Source: Hyphomicrobiaceae bacterium
GTDB taxonomy: Bacteria; Pseudomonadota; Alphaproteobacteria; Rhizobiales; Methyloligellaceae
NCBI GenBank assembly: GCA_028066055.1
Contig: JALCBY010000021.1
Span: forward strand, 1 to 59,949
Direction: 5' to 3'
DNA: 59,949 nt
Below, piece after piece: positions 15,979 through 25,477 of the stretch. The notes beneath the pieces are model-generated. The model did not search any database and had not been told where the DNA came from. It saw only the letters and a program-made list of their open reading frames with translations. Every line of letters begins with the position of its first letter. Positions within the stretch are counted from its first letter, which is position 1. A program made the translations under genes and the position numbers.

Positions 15979-16722
15979 CTAACGTTTCCTGCTCTTCTTC
16001 TTTTTCTTGCGCGTCTCCTGGCCGAGATAGATCGCCTTGATATCCGTGGCCTTGAGAATTTCCGACGCTTTCCCGCTCGCCGCGACCTGACCGAGCGAAA
16101 GCACATAGGCCCGGTCAGCGAGCTGCAGCGACTGCGTCGCGTTCTGCTCGACCAGGAGGATCGTAATGTCCATGCTGCGCATCTGATCGATAAGCGCAAA
16201 TATCTGATCAACGATTTTCGGCGCCAAACCGAGAGAAGGCTCGTCAAGCAACAGCAAACGCGGGCGCGACATCAGTGCCCTGGCGATGACCAGTTGCTGC
16301 TGCTCGCCTCCGGATAATGTTCCTGCCGCCTGTTCGCCACGCTCTTTCAGGATAGGAAACAAATCCATGACACGGGCGAGATCTTCGCTGTTTCCCTGCC
16401 CGTCATGGCGGTGGATATAGCCGCCGAGCCGAAGATTCTCCATGACCGTGAGATCAGGAAATACGTCACGTGTCTCAGGAACCATGGCAATACCGCGGCG
16501 GACGATACGCTCGGGCGGTAACGCGGTGATGTCCTCGCCATCGAGCAGGATGCGCCCTGAAGCCGCCTTCAATGCTCCCGCTACGGCCAACAATGTGGAC
16601 GACTTACCGGCACCATTGGCACCAAGCAAAGCAACCATCTCGCCCTTGTTGACCTCCAGCGAAATTCCGTTCACGGCCCGGATAGCGCCGTAACGAACGT
16701 CAAGATTCTCCACCTTAAGCAT
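15979..16722 (-). CDS. livF: ABC transporter ATP-binding protein, LivF
   Basis: 247 aa from the ATG at 16722, which has AAGGCGGCGG upstream and matches the usual LivF start before LKVENLDVRYG. Walker A GANGAGKSS, signature LSGGEQQQL, Walker B LLLLDEPSLGLAP and H-loop LVEQN are intact. A basic KKKKKSRKR tail ends the protein. It overlaps livG by 8 bp. Confidence 0.88.
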   Translation of the reverse strand: MLKVENLDVRYGAIRAVNGISLEVNKGEMVALLGANGAGKSSTLLAVAGALKAASGRILLDGEDITALPPERIVRRGIAMVPETRDVFPDLTVMENLRLGGYIHRHDGQGNSEDLARVMDLFPILKERGEQAAGTLSGGEQQQLVIARALMSRPRLLLLDEPSLGLAPKIVDQIFALIDQMRSMDITILLVEQNATQSLQLADRAYVLSLGQVAASGKASEILKATDIKAIYLGQETRKKKKKSRKR

Positions 16723-17461
16723 GATGGTCCGCCGCCTTTGCATCGGAGCCCAAATAGGCCTCGATCACCGCCGGGTGCTGACGGACCGTGTCAATGTCGC
16801 CTTCGGCGATCGTCCGGCCAGAGGCAAGCACATGCAGGCGATGACACAACCGCATGATCAACGGCATGTCATGATCGATGATCAGCATGCCGCAGTTGCG
16901 CTTTTCCGGGAGCATCGCCAGCATGTCCAGAAGCGTATCGCTTTCCGTCTCGTTCATACCGGCGGCAGGCTCATCCAGCAGCAAAAACCGCGGTTCGCTT
17001 GCCAGTGCTCGAGCGATTTCAACACGCCGCTTGTCGCCATAGTTGAGCGCATCCCCAAGCGTATCCGCCGACTGGTTGAGATGAAATTCGTCGAGAAGTT
17101 CCTCCGCCCTCGCGTCGGCCTCCCGGCGCGGCAGCCCTTTGGCAAGTGCCGCCGTCTCGACATTCTCCCGAACCGTCAAATTGCCGAACAGACGGACAAT
17201 CTGGAATGAGCGCGCGATTCCCAACAATGCGATCTTGCGGGGAATTTCTCCTGTGATTGTTTCACCGGCGCAGACAACATCCCCGGAGACAATCGGAACC
17301 TGTCCGGTCAGGGCGTTGACCAGAGTTGTCTTTCCGGAACCGTTTGGTCCGATCAGACCAAGAATTTCTCCAGGCACAACCTCCAGCGAGACACCATCAA
17401 GCGCGCGCAGTCCCGCGAATTCGACCGACACGCCTCTCGCCTGAAGTGAATCTTGACGCAT
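16715..17461 (-). CDS. livG: ABC transporter ATP-binding protein, LivG
   Basis: 248 aa from the ATG at 17461; an ATG 30 bp upstream at 17491 is an alternative, and neither has a strong ribosome-binding site. Walker A GPNGSGKTT, a signature region reading LNYGDKRRVEIARAL, and Walker B FLLLDEPAAGMN with H-loop DHDM are typical of LivG. It energises the importer with LivF. A hairpin separates it from the binding-protein gene. Confidence 0.87.
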   Translation of the reverse strand: MRQDSLQARGVSVEFAGLRALDGVSLEVVPGEILGLIGPNGSGKTTLVNALTGQVPIVSGDVVCAGETITGEIPRKIALLGIARSFQIVRLFGNLTVRENVETAALAKGLPRREADARAEELLDEFHLNQSADTLGDALNYGDKRRVEIARALASEPRFLLLDEPAAGMNETESDTLLDMLAMLPEKRNCGMLIIDHDMPLIMRLCHRLHVLASGRTIAEGDIDTVRQHPAVIEAYLGSDAKAADHHA

Positions 17462-17503
17462 GATAGAGCCTAGCCGAGCGCGATCATTCAATGAACACCA
17501 AAG

Positions 17504-17540
17504 GACCTGGAAGACACCTCGAAAGGTGTGCTCCCAGGTC
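17504..17540 (-). promoter_or_regulatory. Intercistronic hairpin downstream of the Liv-type binding-protein gene
   Basis: Outer arms GACCTGG/CCAGGTC (17504-17510, 17534-17540) and inner arms ACACCT/AGGTGT (17514-17519, 17524-17529) close a CGAA loop, with a small internal loop between. The minus-strand transcript has no long U-run after it. The place and form match the hairpins at 5459-5495 and 26538-26577. Confidence 0.65.
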
Positions 17541-17571
17541 TTTTCGATTCCTGCCGCTATCTCAAATAGAG

Positions 17572-18759
17572 CTACGGCGCCGGTGGGTTTTTAGGCTGGC
17601 GCCAGCCGAGGAAGGAAGGCTTTGCCTTGTCAAGGCTGATCACGACCGCCGCCTTGTCCGGCGCATGACCGTCCTTGGCGGATTTATAGGACAGTTTGCC
17701 GGTCAACAGATTGAACGTATTGTTCTCCATTGCCTTGGCGACCGCGGCACCGTCCGTGCTTCCAGCGATCTTCACCGCTTCGGCCATCAGCATAATCGTG
17801 TCCCATCCCGTCGCCACGAATGAGGTGTCCGGCTCGCTGCCGTGCACTTCTTTATATAGCTTGATGAATTTGGGCATGTCCGGATGCGCTTCGGGCCCCA
17901 TCCACGTATGCGTCACGAAGTACACATCGCTGCCGAACTTTTCTCCAAGCGCCTTGAACAATCCGGGATCGTCATAGGAATCGCCACCCATCACCGGCGA
18001 GTCGATACCGACCTCACGGAATGCACGGATCATCGCGCCCAAATCGGGCATATAGGACGATATGTAGATAACATCGGGCTTCGTGGGTAGCGCCTTCACG
18101 CGCGCGATCAGGGCTGAGAAATCCTGTTTGCCCTGAGTGTATTTGTCCTCTGCGAGGATCTTGCCGCCGATGTCCTTGAAGTGAGAGACGAAGTATTTGC
18201 TCAGGCTCTTCGTGTAAGCGATGAACTGGTCCGTCACCACGTAGGCCGTCTTCCAGCCCTTTTCGTTGAAAGCGAACTCGGCCGCAGTCGCGCCCATGGT
18301 GGTGTTCCACATCGACAAGGTGAACTGCTTGTCGCCGAGCGACCAGGAGCTGTAAAGCGGATCTGACGCGCAGGTCGAAATGCCGACCAGGCCGGACTTT
18401 TGCGCCTCGCGGCTGGCTGGACCGCCAAAGTCAAAATCGCACGGTGCGACAATGAGCTTGGCTCCTTTGTCGATCAGTTGCACGGCGATGTTGCCGACAT
18501 TGACCGCATCGCTCTTGCCATCGAGATTGATGAATTTGACCTTTTTTCCAAGCAGACCGCCAGCATCGTTGAGTGCCTTTACCGCAACTTTGGCACCCTT
18601 GAGACCAGGCTCGTCGAGCGGCGCCTGAACACCTGTCAGGCTCAACGCGCCGCCGATCAGGATCTCATCATCAGCAGCGTTCGCCATGGTCGCCGCGCCC
18701 AAGAACAGCGGCAGAGCCATGAGCAACCGGCGAATTCCTGACCTGAATTGAATACACAT
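17572..18759 (-). CDS. ABC transporter substrate-binding protein, LivK/AmiC class
   Basis: 395 aa periplasmic type 1 binding protein. The signal peptide covers about residues 1-29 (RRLLMALPLFLGAATMANA-like, cut before ADDEILIGG). The mature protein opens with the class motif GGALSLTGVQAPL and keeps the typical SYMPDLGAMIRAFREVG region. The ATG at 18759 has AGGG 5-6 nt upstream; a longer in-frame start at 18819 would add a non-signal leader. It is the first gene of the importer operon, with a palindrome about 62 bp upstream. Confidence 0.87.
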   Translation of the reverse strand: MCIQFRSGIRRLLMALPLFLGAATMANAADDEILIGGALSLTGVQAPLDEPGLKGAKVAVKALNDAGGLLGKKVKFINLDGKSDAVNVGNIAVQLIDKGAKLIVAPCDFDFGGPASREAQKSGLVGISTCASDPLYSSWSLGDKQFTLSMWNTTMGATAAEFAFNEKGWKTAYVVTDQFIAYTKSLSKYFVSHFKDIGGKILAEDKYTQGKQDFSALIARVKALPTKPDVIYISSYMPDLGAMIRAFREVGIDSPVMGGDSYDDPGLFKALGEKFGSDVYFVTHTWMGPEAHPDMPKFIKLYKEVHGSEPDTSFVATGWDTIMLMAEAVKIAGSTDGAAVAKAMENNTFNLLTGKLSYKSAKDGHAPDKAAVVISLDKAKPSFLGWRQPKNPPAP

Positions 18760-18820
18760 CTTTTGCCCTTCCCTCATTGCTAATTTTCTTATTGAACTGG
18801 CCCGGCCAGTCGGTGGCAAC

Positions 18821-18840
18821 TGTCGACCGTTCTGTCGACA
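18821..18840 (-). promoter_or_regulatory. Palindrome upstream of the Liv-type operon
   Basis: Perfect arms TGTCGAC and GTCGACA (18821-18827, 18834-18840) with a 6-nt spacer. It lies 62 bp before the binding-protein start, a normal place for an operator. No regulator gene is adjacent. Confidence 0.45.
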
Positions 18841-18927
18841 ATCATAGTGAATGTGGAAAAAGTTTCCAATAACGATAAATTTCGAAACGAACGAAGCGGC
18901 GCACCCAGGCGGCCGCGATCCGGTCAG

Positions 18928-19480
18928 TCAGCCGGATGAACCTGATGCCCGTTCCATTCCGTTGTCGGGCGGTGCGGCTACCCTTTTCGGTACACGTAAA
19001 ATGTCGACCAGCAGATAAGCCGCGCTCCGGCGACGAGATAATTGCTTGGCACCTCGGAGAAAATGAGGATCCCTGCAAAAAAGACCAATGGCAATTCGAA
19101 TAAGATCGGGATGGTACTTGCCATGTATGAGGTCCGGTGCCAGTCGCTTGGTGTATTTTTCCTGTGCCTGCCAACCGACAGGAGTGCGCGTTCGCCCGCA
19201 ATAGTAGATCTGCTTCTTGCTGAAACGATCAATCGCATGTTGCGCTATGACCCGGGTGATCTGGCGATAGAGCTGCCGCCCCTGATACTTTGGAGTAATT
19301 TGCGAGAACCAGCGGTGGATCACCGGGTAACAACCGCTTCATGCCGACATTGTTGCGAAAGTCATCCAGGAGCGGACGCAGGCAGATTGATTGATGAATG
19401 ACCGGCACATACCGGTCTTCCAATCTGAACATGATCACGCGTGATTGCCGGTTACACTGCGTCGGTGGCTGTCTTTCCGC
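18928..19480 (-). pseudogene. Possible decayed coding sequence, unrecognised
   Basis: The minus strand reads protein-like in one frame up to about 19300 (for example QIYYCGRTRTPVGWQAQEKY, with strong G/C at third positions). It continues in a second frame further upstream (RLEDRYVPVIHQSICLRPLL). A single frameshift near 19325-19330 would join them. I do not recognise the family. The alternative is chance open frames in non-coding DNA. Confidence 0.3.
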
Positions 19481-20006
19481 TGGCGCGGAATTCGCGAACG
19501 GCATCTTCAACTCTCACCGCAATCCGGTCATCTATTGCGGCGAAAGCGACTTCAAGCTGTCGACCGGCGACATCCTTCGGACCGACTATCTGTCATATCT
19601 TGACGGTTACCCCGGTCATCAGAGCCGAAATGCGGTGATTGGTTCGCCCAGTGCGCAGCAGCGGTCGGACTATGGCCGATACATCGAGGTCTACCAGGAG
19701 GCCGCGTAACGACTGCGGGCCGGAACCGTCGTCGGCGACCTGTACGACTTTGTCGTCGGACGCTTTGAGGATATCGGGTGGACCTACGCCGTAAGCCTCG
19801 TTGGCCACAGTGTCGGCCCCTGGTGGCATCAACAGGAGCCCATTTTCTTTCGCGGATCAAACATTCCCCTGCTGGAAGGCATGGTCGTCGCGCTCGAGCC
19901 TTTTGTCGGACACTGGCATTGTCAGGACTTGTATCTGATAACCGACGCGGGTCCCGAATTGCTATCGTCGGACTTCGATACCCAGGAGCTTTTTGTCATC
20001 GAATAA
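19410..20006 (+). pseudogene. Broken M24 (creatinase/Xaa-Pro dipeptidase fold) peptidase
   Basis: The plus-strand frame encodes the catalytic half of an M24 protein: GDILRTDYLSYLDGYPG, then GHSVGPWWHQQEP, then ALEPFVGHWHCQDLYLIT. An in-frame TAA at 19707-19709 interrupts it between YQEAA and RLRAGTVVGDLYDFV, and the frame then runs to a normal stop at 20004. The N-terminal domain is missing, and no start or ribosome-binding site is evident. This is a clear relic; the 5' edge given is approximate. Confidence 0.75.
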
Positions 20007-20139
20007 CCGGCCCGAAAGCCGACGTTTTGCCGCCTTGACGCGCAGATGTTGCACACGCGGCTTCATGCCCGCAGATTCCAAGGTTGCGACAACCAGGCTT
20101 GGGAAACGCTTCGATTGGCGTCTCCGCTGTGTTGGTGCC

Positions 20140-20925
20140 TCAACGCGCGTCCGGGGCGCTGGCGATGCGCATGTGCGTCCTTCCGCAATGGGCGCCACCA
20201 GTCACATCGACCACCGTACCGCTAAGCCAGGCGGCACGGTCGGATGCGAGGAAAACAATCGCCTCTGCGACATCCGAAGCTGAGCCCGTCCGGCCCAACG
20301 GTGTGGCTTGAAGCGTGTCGGCCACATATCCGTCTGACGCCGCATCCGCCTCGGTGATGACCTCGTCCATTATCAATCCCGGAGCGACGGCGTTGACGCG
20401 AATTCCATTGCGCCCGAGTTCCGCCGCCCAGGTCTGGGTCATGTTTTCCACCGCCGCCTTGCTCGCGCCGTAGTGGGAGGCCCCGGCGCGCGGCGAACGG
20501 ACCGACATCGATGAGAGATTGACGATGACCCCCTCCCTGCCCCGCTCGATCCACAACCGCGCAACCGCTCTCGAGGTAACGAGCGTTCCGAACACATTGG
20601 CCTCGAAAACGCGCCGCCATTCGCTCAGTTCCATATCCACCAGGAGCTTGCTGGCGATAACGCCGTGACAATTGACGAGCACATCCGGACATCCGATTTC
20701 CGAAACGATGCTCTCCAGAAGAGATTGGAACCGATCGCAATCGCTGACATCGCACTCGAATGCCCGGTGATCTTGGCATCGCAGAGTACTCCTGACGCGA
20801 TCCAGTTTCTCGCGATGCAAATCGATGAGCGCCAGCGTCGCTCCTTCCCGCTCCATCATCGCCGCAACCGCTTGTCCGAGGAGGCCGCCGGCGCCGGTTA
20901 GCAATACAATCTTGTCGGTCAGCAT
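20140..20925 (-). CDS. SDR family oxidoreductase
   Basis: 261 aa Rossmann-fold dehydrogenase. It has the cofactor motif TGAGGLLG near the N-terminus, Asp after strand 2 (ALIDLHREKL, favouring NAD), NCHG in place of the usual NNAG, a catalytic Ser in NLSSMS and YGASK as the Tyr/Lys pair. The ATG at 20925 is preceded by GGAGGG. It is the last gene of the TetR, Dpp-type transporter and peptidase series, with a 38-nt gap after the M28 gene. The substrate is unknown. Confidence 0.85.
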   Translation of the reverse strand: MLTDKIVLLTGAGGLLGQAVAAMMEREGATLALIDLHREKLDRVRSTLRCQDHRAFECDVSDCDRFQSLLESIVSEIGCPDVLVNCHGVIASKLLVDMELSEWRRVFEANVFGTLVTSRAVARLWIERGREGVIVNLSSMSVRSPRAGASHYGASKAAVENMTQTWAAELGRNGIRVNAVAPGLIMDEVITEADAASDGYVADTLQATPLGRTGSASDVAEAIVFLASDRAAWLSGTVVDVTGGAHCGRTHMRIASAPDAR

Positions 20926-20963
20926 TCCCCGCCCTCCTTGCTTGCGAACATGCCGTGGGGAGT

Positions 20964-22697
20964 TCACGAGAATTCCCTGCAGAGTTCATCCATCTCGCGC
21001 ACCGCGACGTCGATCTGCATCTGGAACCGGTTGGCCGCCCGCTTGCGACCAAGCTCCCGATAGGTCCGTTCACACCGCGCTTCCGGATCCGGCGGTGTTC
21101 TAAGCGCCAGCATCGGCACCGCTTCGCGCAGTTCCGTCAGCCCGTAGCTGTCCTGCTCCCATGGAGCCGAATAGGCATGTCTCAAAGGAACCAGCACCTG
21201 GTTGAGCCGGCGCATCCGCTGATTGAGCCTGACCGTGGACTCATCGCGGACCCCGCGTTCGCGGATACGATTCGTCACCTCATCGAGGGATGCGGCAACA
21301 GGCATGAGACGCGAGAGAACGCTGGGAACCGGCAGGCCGGTTTGGCAGGCAAAGTGTTTGCCGGCCTTCTCGATACGAGCCGCCGCCGGTGCGTAGCGGA
21401 ACGGCAGCACATCATTCTGCAGTAAACCGCACAGGGTTGTCAGAGTAACGCGGGCGAACTTTTCAAGATTGTCGGGATCGATCCGGTCAATCGTGTTGTG
21501 AACCGTGTGATGCCACCAGCCAAGCGGCGTGCCGGGGCGGCATGTCATCTGCGCACAGTCAAATTTCTGGCACGCATTTATCGTCGGAATGCCCGCACCG
21601 AAGAACGAACTATCGCCCGTCCGGCTGGCCCTTCCGATGGAATGTGGGTCTCCCGGTGCGACCGAGGAATGAGCGGCCAAGGCAAAGTCCGCAACTTCGT
21701 CCGTAGCGGCAACCTCCCAGACCGCCGCGCCGCGTATCCCGGGCTGATCGACTTCGACGTAAGCGACGAGGTGCTCGCGGATACGCTCCCAATTATCGTC
21801 GACCCAGGATGATGATCCGACCATCGTTCCCGTCTCATGACCGGACCAGAAGGCGAAGGTGATCCCACGCATCAATTCCTGCCGATACGGCAACAATATG
21901 CGCGCAAGCTCCAGCATCATGGCGCTGCCGCTCGCATTGTCCGTCGCCGAGGGGCCGTACCAGCTGTCCTGATGGCCGCCGACCAGCACAAAGTCGCGCT
22001 CCTCAACATCCATCGCGCCGAGCGTGACGGGCGCTTGCCCCCAGATTTTTCCGGACTCGGCATACATGGTAATGCCGACCGCCTCGCCCAGCGCCATCCG
22101 GCGGAGGCGAAGCCCATCGCACCGCTTGATGCCGACACACGGAATGCAGGCTTCGACCTTGCGCGTGTCACTCGGATGACCCCAGAGCGATTTGACCGAG
22201 CCGAAAGGCAGGCAATCTCCATCATCGTCGCCCGGCGCATACATGATCAACGCCTTCAGTCCGAGCGCACGCGCTAGTCTTTGCTTTTCCTGCCGGGGGG
22301 GACCTTTCGCCAGATCGCATAGACCGACGGCATCCCGCTGTCCTGCCGCGATCGCGGCAAGCTCAGATTCACTGCCCCCGCCTGCATCCATCATCGTTCC
22401 CGTGAGGCCGGTACCCGGCGTATCACCCGAATGGCCAAATGTCTGAGCCTCAATTCGCTCTCCCTCCCGTTCAACCCATGCCGGAGCCGGGAGACTGAGC
22501 GTTGTTTCATAAGCGGCGATTTCTGATTTCAGACCAATATCGGACAACCTGTCGCGACTGAATTGCGCCATGCGATCGCAGGCTTCGGTTCCTGCCAACC
22601 GGCTGGGAATGGCATCACAGATCGTGCGGATGTCCTCCATAATCCGCTCGACCTCGACGGATGCCAGGATCTCATTCAACAGGTTCAACTTCTTCAT
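20964..22697 (-). CDS. M28 family zinc peptidase
   Basis: 577 aa. The di-zinc motif VGGHQDSWYGPSATDNASG gives His242, Asp244 and Asp253. SGHETG supplies Glu288, the position of the catalytic base or ligand. A PA-like insert lies before the catalytic domain. There is no signal peptide, so it is probably cytoplasmic. It overlaps the upstream ATPase gene by 4 bp and so belongs to the oligopeptide-type transporter operon, where it probably cleaves the imported peptide or amide. Exact specificity is unknown. Confidence 0.82.
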   Translation of the reverse strand: MKKLNLLNEILASVEVERIMEDIRTICDAIPSRLAGTEACDRMAQFSRDRLSDIGLKSEIAAYETTLSLPAPAWVEREGERIEAQTFGHSGDTPGTGLTGTMMDAGGGSESELAAIAAGQRDAVGLCDLAKGPPRQEKQRLARALGLKALIMYAPGDDDGDCLPFGSVKSLWGHPSDTRKVEACIPCVGIKRCDGLRLRRMALGEAVGITMYAESGKIWGQAPVTLGAMDVEERDFVLVGGHQDSWYGPSATDNASGSAMMLELARILLPYRQELMRGITFAFWSGHETGTMVGSSSWVDDNWERIREHLVAYVEVDQPGIRGAAVWEVAATDEVADFALAAHSSVAPGDPHSIGRASRTGDSSFFGAGIPTINACQKFDCAQMTCRPGTPLGWWHHTVHNTIDRIDPDNLEKFARVTLTTLCGLLQNDVLPFRYAPAAARIEKAGKHFACQTGLPVPSVLSRLMPVAASLDEVTNRIRERGVRDESTVRLNQRMRRLNQVLVPLRHAYSAPWEQDSYGLTELREAVPMLALRTPPDPEARCERTYRELGRKRAANRFQMQIDVAVREMDELCREFS

Positions 22698-23671
22698 CCT
22701 CGGTTCATCCCATCACCAGCCGGCGCATGAACGGCAAAGCACGCCACCCGACGTCCGTCGCCGATATCGGCGAGAACCGGTGTTGCTGCGGAACAATCCT
22801 GCCTGACTTTCGGACATCTGTAGCAATAGCTGCAGCCGACCGCGCCAATGGATGCCTTGGGCGGTTCGCCCTTAAGTCGGAGTCGGACTTCGCGCGGCGG
22901 CCCGTCGAGGCGCGGCACTGAATCGAGCAGCGATTTGGTATAGGGATGCGCAGGACTGGAAAATACCTCGTCGGACTCGCCGAGCTCGACCACGTGTCCA
23001 AGATGCATGACCGCCAGGCGATCGCACAATTTGTGCACTACGGCCAGATCATGGGAGATGAAAATAAATGTCAGGTTGAGCTTCGCGCGTAGCTCGAGAA
23101 TGAGGTTCAGCACCGCCGCCTGCACTGAGACGTCCAATCCGGAAGTCGGCTCATCGAGGATAACCACCTGCGGTTCGAGAACCAGGATACGGGCCAGGCC
23201 GATCCGGCGCTGCTGCCCGCCTGAAAGTTCGTGCGGATATCTGTCGAGGAAGCTTTCGTTCAACCCCACCGCATCCAATACTCTTTCAATACGACGATGC
23301 CGCTCATCGGCTGAACGCACCCCGTGCACGATCAACCCTTCCTCCAGAGAACTTCCGACAGACCACCACGGATCGAGCGCGGCCCCGGAATCCTGGTGCA
23401 CATATTGGATTTTTGCACGATCCTGACGGGCCATTTTCGGCGGCAACGGGTCGAGTCCCCGACCTTCAAGACTGATCGCTCCCGAGACGGGCGTCTGAAG
23501 CCCCAATATGGCGCGCGCCAGAGTCGATTTCCCCGACCCGGACTCGCCGACAACGCCAAAAATCTCGTTCTCGCGAACGTCAAGTGTCACCTCGGAAACG
23601 GCGGCAACCCCCACGCCTTTTTTTCCGAAATGAACGGACACGTCCTGGCATTCAATGATCGGATCAGGCAT
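22694..23671 (-). CDS. Oligopeptide/dipeptide ABC transporter ATP-binding protein, DppF type
   Basis: 325 aa. Walker A GESGSGKST, signature LSGGQQRRIGL, Walker B VVILDEPTSGLDV and H-loop ISHDLAVV are intact. The C-terminal region has the Cys-containing oligopeptide_C segment (GCSYCYRCP, DCSA) that in related proteins binds a 4Fe-4S cluster. The ATG at 23671 overlaps the previous gene by 8 bp; the frame is open further upstream. Confidence 0.87.
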   Translation of the reverse strand: MPDPIIECQDVSVHFGKKGVGVAAVSEVTLDVRENEIFGVVGESGSGKSTLARAILGLQTPVSGAISLEGRGLDPLPPKMARQDRAKIQYVHQDSGAALDPWWSVGSSLEEGLIVHGVRSADERHRRIERVLDAVGLNESFLDRYPHELSGGQQRRIGLARILVLEPQVVILDEPTSGLDVSVQAAVLNLILELRAKLNLTFIFISHDLAVVHKLCDRLAVMHLGHVVELGESDEVFSSPAHPYTKSLLDSVPRLDGPPREVRLRLKGEPPKASIGAVGCSYCYRCPKVRQDCSAATPVLADIGDGRRVACFAVHAPAGDGMNRG

Positions 23672-24641
23672 CGGCTGCGGTCTCCAGGTCGATCTCGTAT
23701 CGCGGGCAGGAAACCTCTTGCGATGGCGAGGGATGAAGCGGTTGCGGCCGTCTGCGGGAGCATTCGGCAATCGCTATCGGGCAGCGCGGCGAGAAACGAC
23801 AACCGGGTGGCGGATCGAGCGGCGATGCCACCTGACCCGGAATTCCCTTGAAGCCATGGGACCGGCCGGGATGGCAGTTGAGCAGCATTCGGGTATAGGG
23901 ATGCTTCGGCGCGTTCACCAACGCGTCAGCCGGTGCGGTCTCCACGCTCTGTCCGGCATACATCACGGTCACCCTATCGCAGATCGAGCGGATGACCCCG
24001 AGATCATGGCTGACAAACAGCATCGCCACGCCCGTCTCGTTGGCAAGCTCCCGCATCACTTCAAGGATTTCGCTTTGCGTGGTCACATCTAGTGCCGTCG
24101 TCGGTTCATCGGCGATCAGAAGTTTCGGCCGGCGCGCCAACGCAGCAGCGATCAGCAGTCTTTGCCGTTGCCCCCCGCTGAACTGATGCGGGTAACGCTC
24201 CAGCACACCTTCGGGATCGGGAAGCTGGACGGCCCGGAGCATCCTGAGAAGCTCGGCATACGCTCCCTGACCCGTCAACTCCAGCAGCGATTCATTCAAC
24301 TGCCGCCCAACCGTGAATGCCGGGTTGAGCGAAAGATACGGATCTTGAGGAATGAAACCGATATCGCACGAACGGATGCGGCGACTTTCCTCCGTTCCCC
24401 ACAAGTCCAGCAGCGAACGGCCTTCGAAAAGAATCTCGCCACTCCTGCAAACCGCTGTCTTCGGCAGGATACCGAGGATGGCTTTCAGCAAGGTGGTCTT
24501 TCCGCACCCGCTTTCCCCGACGATGCCGACCGTCTCGCCAAGGTGCACCTGGACATTGGCATGATCGATCACCTTCGCCGCGACTGTCGGCGTTTCTATA
24601 TCGATGGACAGATCGCGGATCGTGAGCAGAGGATCACTCAC
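23664..24641 (-). CDS. Oligopeptide/dipeptide ABC transporter ATP-binding protein, DppD type
   Basis: 325 aa from a GTG at 24641 with AGGAGG upstream; it overlaps the permease stop by 4 bp (GTGA). Walker A GESGCGKTT, signature FSGGQRQRL, Walker B LLIADEPTTALDV and H-loop VSHDLGVI are present, with the C-terminal GCRFSPRCP motif of the family. It pairs with DppF. Confidence 0.87.
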   Translation of the reverse strand: MSDPLLTIRDLSIDIETPTVAAKVIDHANVQVHLGETVGIVGESGCGKTTLLKAILGILPKTAVCRSGEILFEGRSLLDLWGTEESRRIRSCDIGFIPQDPYLSLNPAFTVGRQLNESLLELTGQGAYAELLRMLRAVQLPDPEGVLERYPHQFSGGQRQRLLIAAALARRPKLLIADEPTTALDVTTQSEILEVMRELANETGVAMLFVSHDLGVIRSICDRVTVMYAGQSVETAPADALVNAPKHPYTRMLLNCHPGRSHGFKGIPGQVASPLDPPPGCRFSPRCPIAIAECSRRRPQPLHPSPSQEVSCPRYEIDLETAADA

Positions 24642-25477
24642 GATGACCTCCTGATCCGCGGATCGACGAAATCCCGTAGTGCGTCGCCAAGCAGATTGAA
24701 CCCAAGAACGACAAGATATATCGCGATCCCCGGAAACAATGCGAACCACCAGGCTTCCGGCAGGAATTGACGGCTTTCGGCCACCGCCACGCCCCAATCC
24801 GGTGTCGGCGGCGGGGCGCCCATGCCCAGAAAGCTCAACACCGCCGCCGTCAAAATCACAAACCCTATACCGATCGTTGCCCTCACGATGATCGCCGGCG
24901 CGATGTTGGGCAGAACGTGATAGCAAAGAATTCTTCTTCGGCTGGCACCGATACTGAACAACGCCTCCACAAAAAGACCTGATGCGATCCTCTTCGTTTC
25001 GGCATAAGCGGTGCGTGCAAAGAAGGGCCAATAGGTGAGGCTCAGCGCCACGACCACGGTCAGGTAGCTTGGTTTGAGCAGCTGGGCGAGTGCCAGTGCG
25101 AGAATGAGCTGAGGCACGGCCAGAAACACGTCGGTGATGCGCATGAGGATCGCCGACAACACGCCGCCTTCATACCCGGCGATGGTGCCAACCGTCACGC
25201 CCAGGATCATCGATGCGGCGACCACAATGAAGGCCACGCCAAGAGCCCCGCGGGTTCCCAATATAATTCGGCTGAACACGTCACGCCCGAGATGGTCCGT
25301 CCCCATCCAGGCTTCCATGCTTGGCGGACGTAACCGGTTGACGATGTCCGTTTGGAAGGCCGCATCGGGATCGGGCACGATCCAAGGGCCGGAAATCCCG
25401 ACCAGGCAAGCAAGAACGACCAGCACGGCGCCGATCATTCCGGCCGAGTTGCGGGAGAGGAAATCCTTGATCAACAT
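24638..25477 (-). CDS. Dipeptide-type ABC permease, DppC
   Basis: 279 aa, six membrane helices. It has the DppC opening LSRNSAGMIGAVLVV, the segment GTDHLGRDVFSRIILGTR and the EAA-like ALFSIGASRRRILCYHVLPN. The start shares one base with the dppB stop (TGATG). It forms the pore with DppB. Confidence 0.88.
   Translation of the reverse strand: MLIKDFLSRNSAGMIGAVLVVLACLVGISGPWIVPDPDAAFQTDIVNRLRPPSMEAWMGTDHLGRDVFSRIILGTRGALGVAFIVVAASMILGVTVGTIAGYEGGVLSAILMRITDVFLAVPQLILALALAQLLKPSYLTVVVALSLTYWPFFARTAYAETKRIASGLFVEALFSIGASRRRILCYHVLPNIAPAIIVRATIGIGFVILTAAVLSFLGMGAPPPTPDWGVAVAESRQFLPEAWWFALFPGIAIYLVVLGFNLLGDALRDFVDPRIRRSS

Noticed and set aside
13977-16247. Single 756-codon minus-strand frame suggesting a giant LivM fusion
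   Set aside because: Only the last 362 codons are LivM-like. The upstream part is Arg-rich, antisense-like sequence in a different frame from livH and livF, which are intact.
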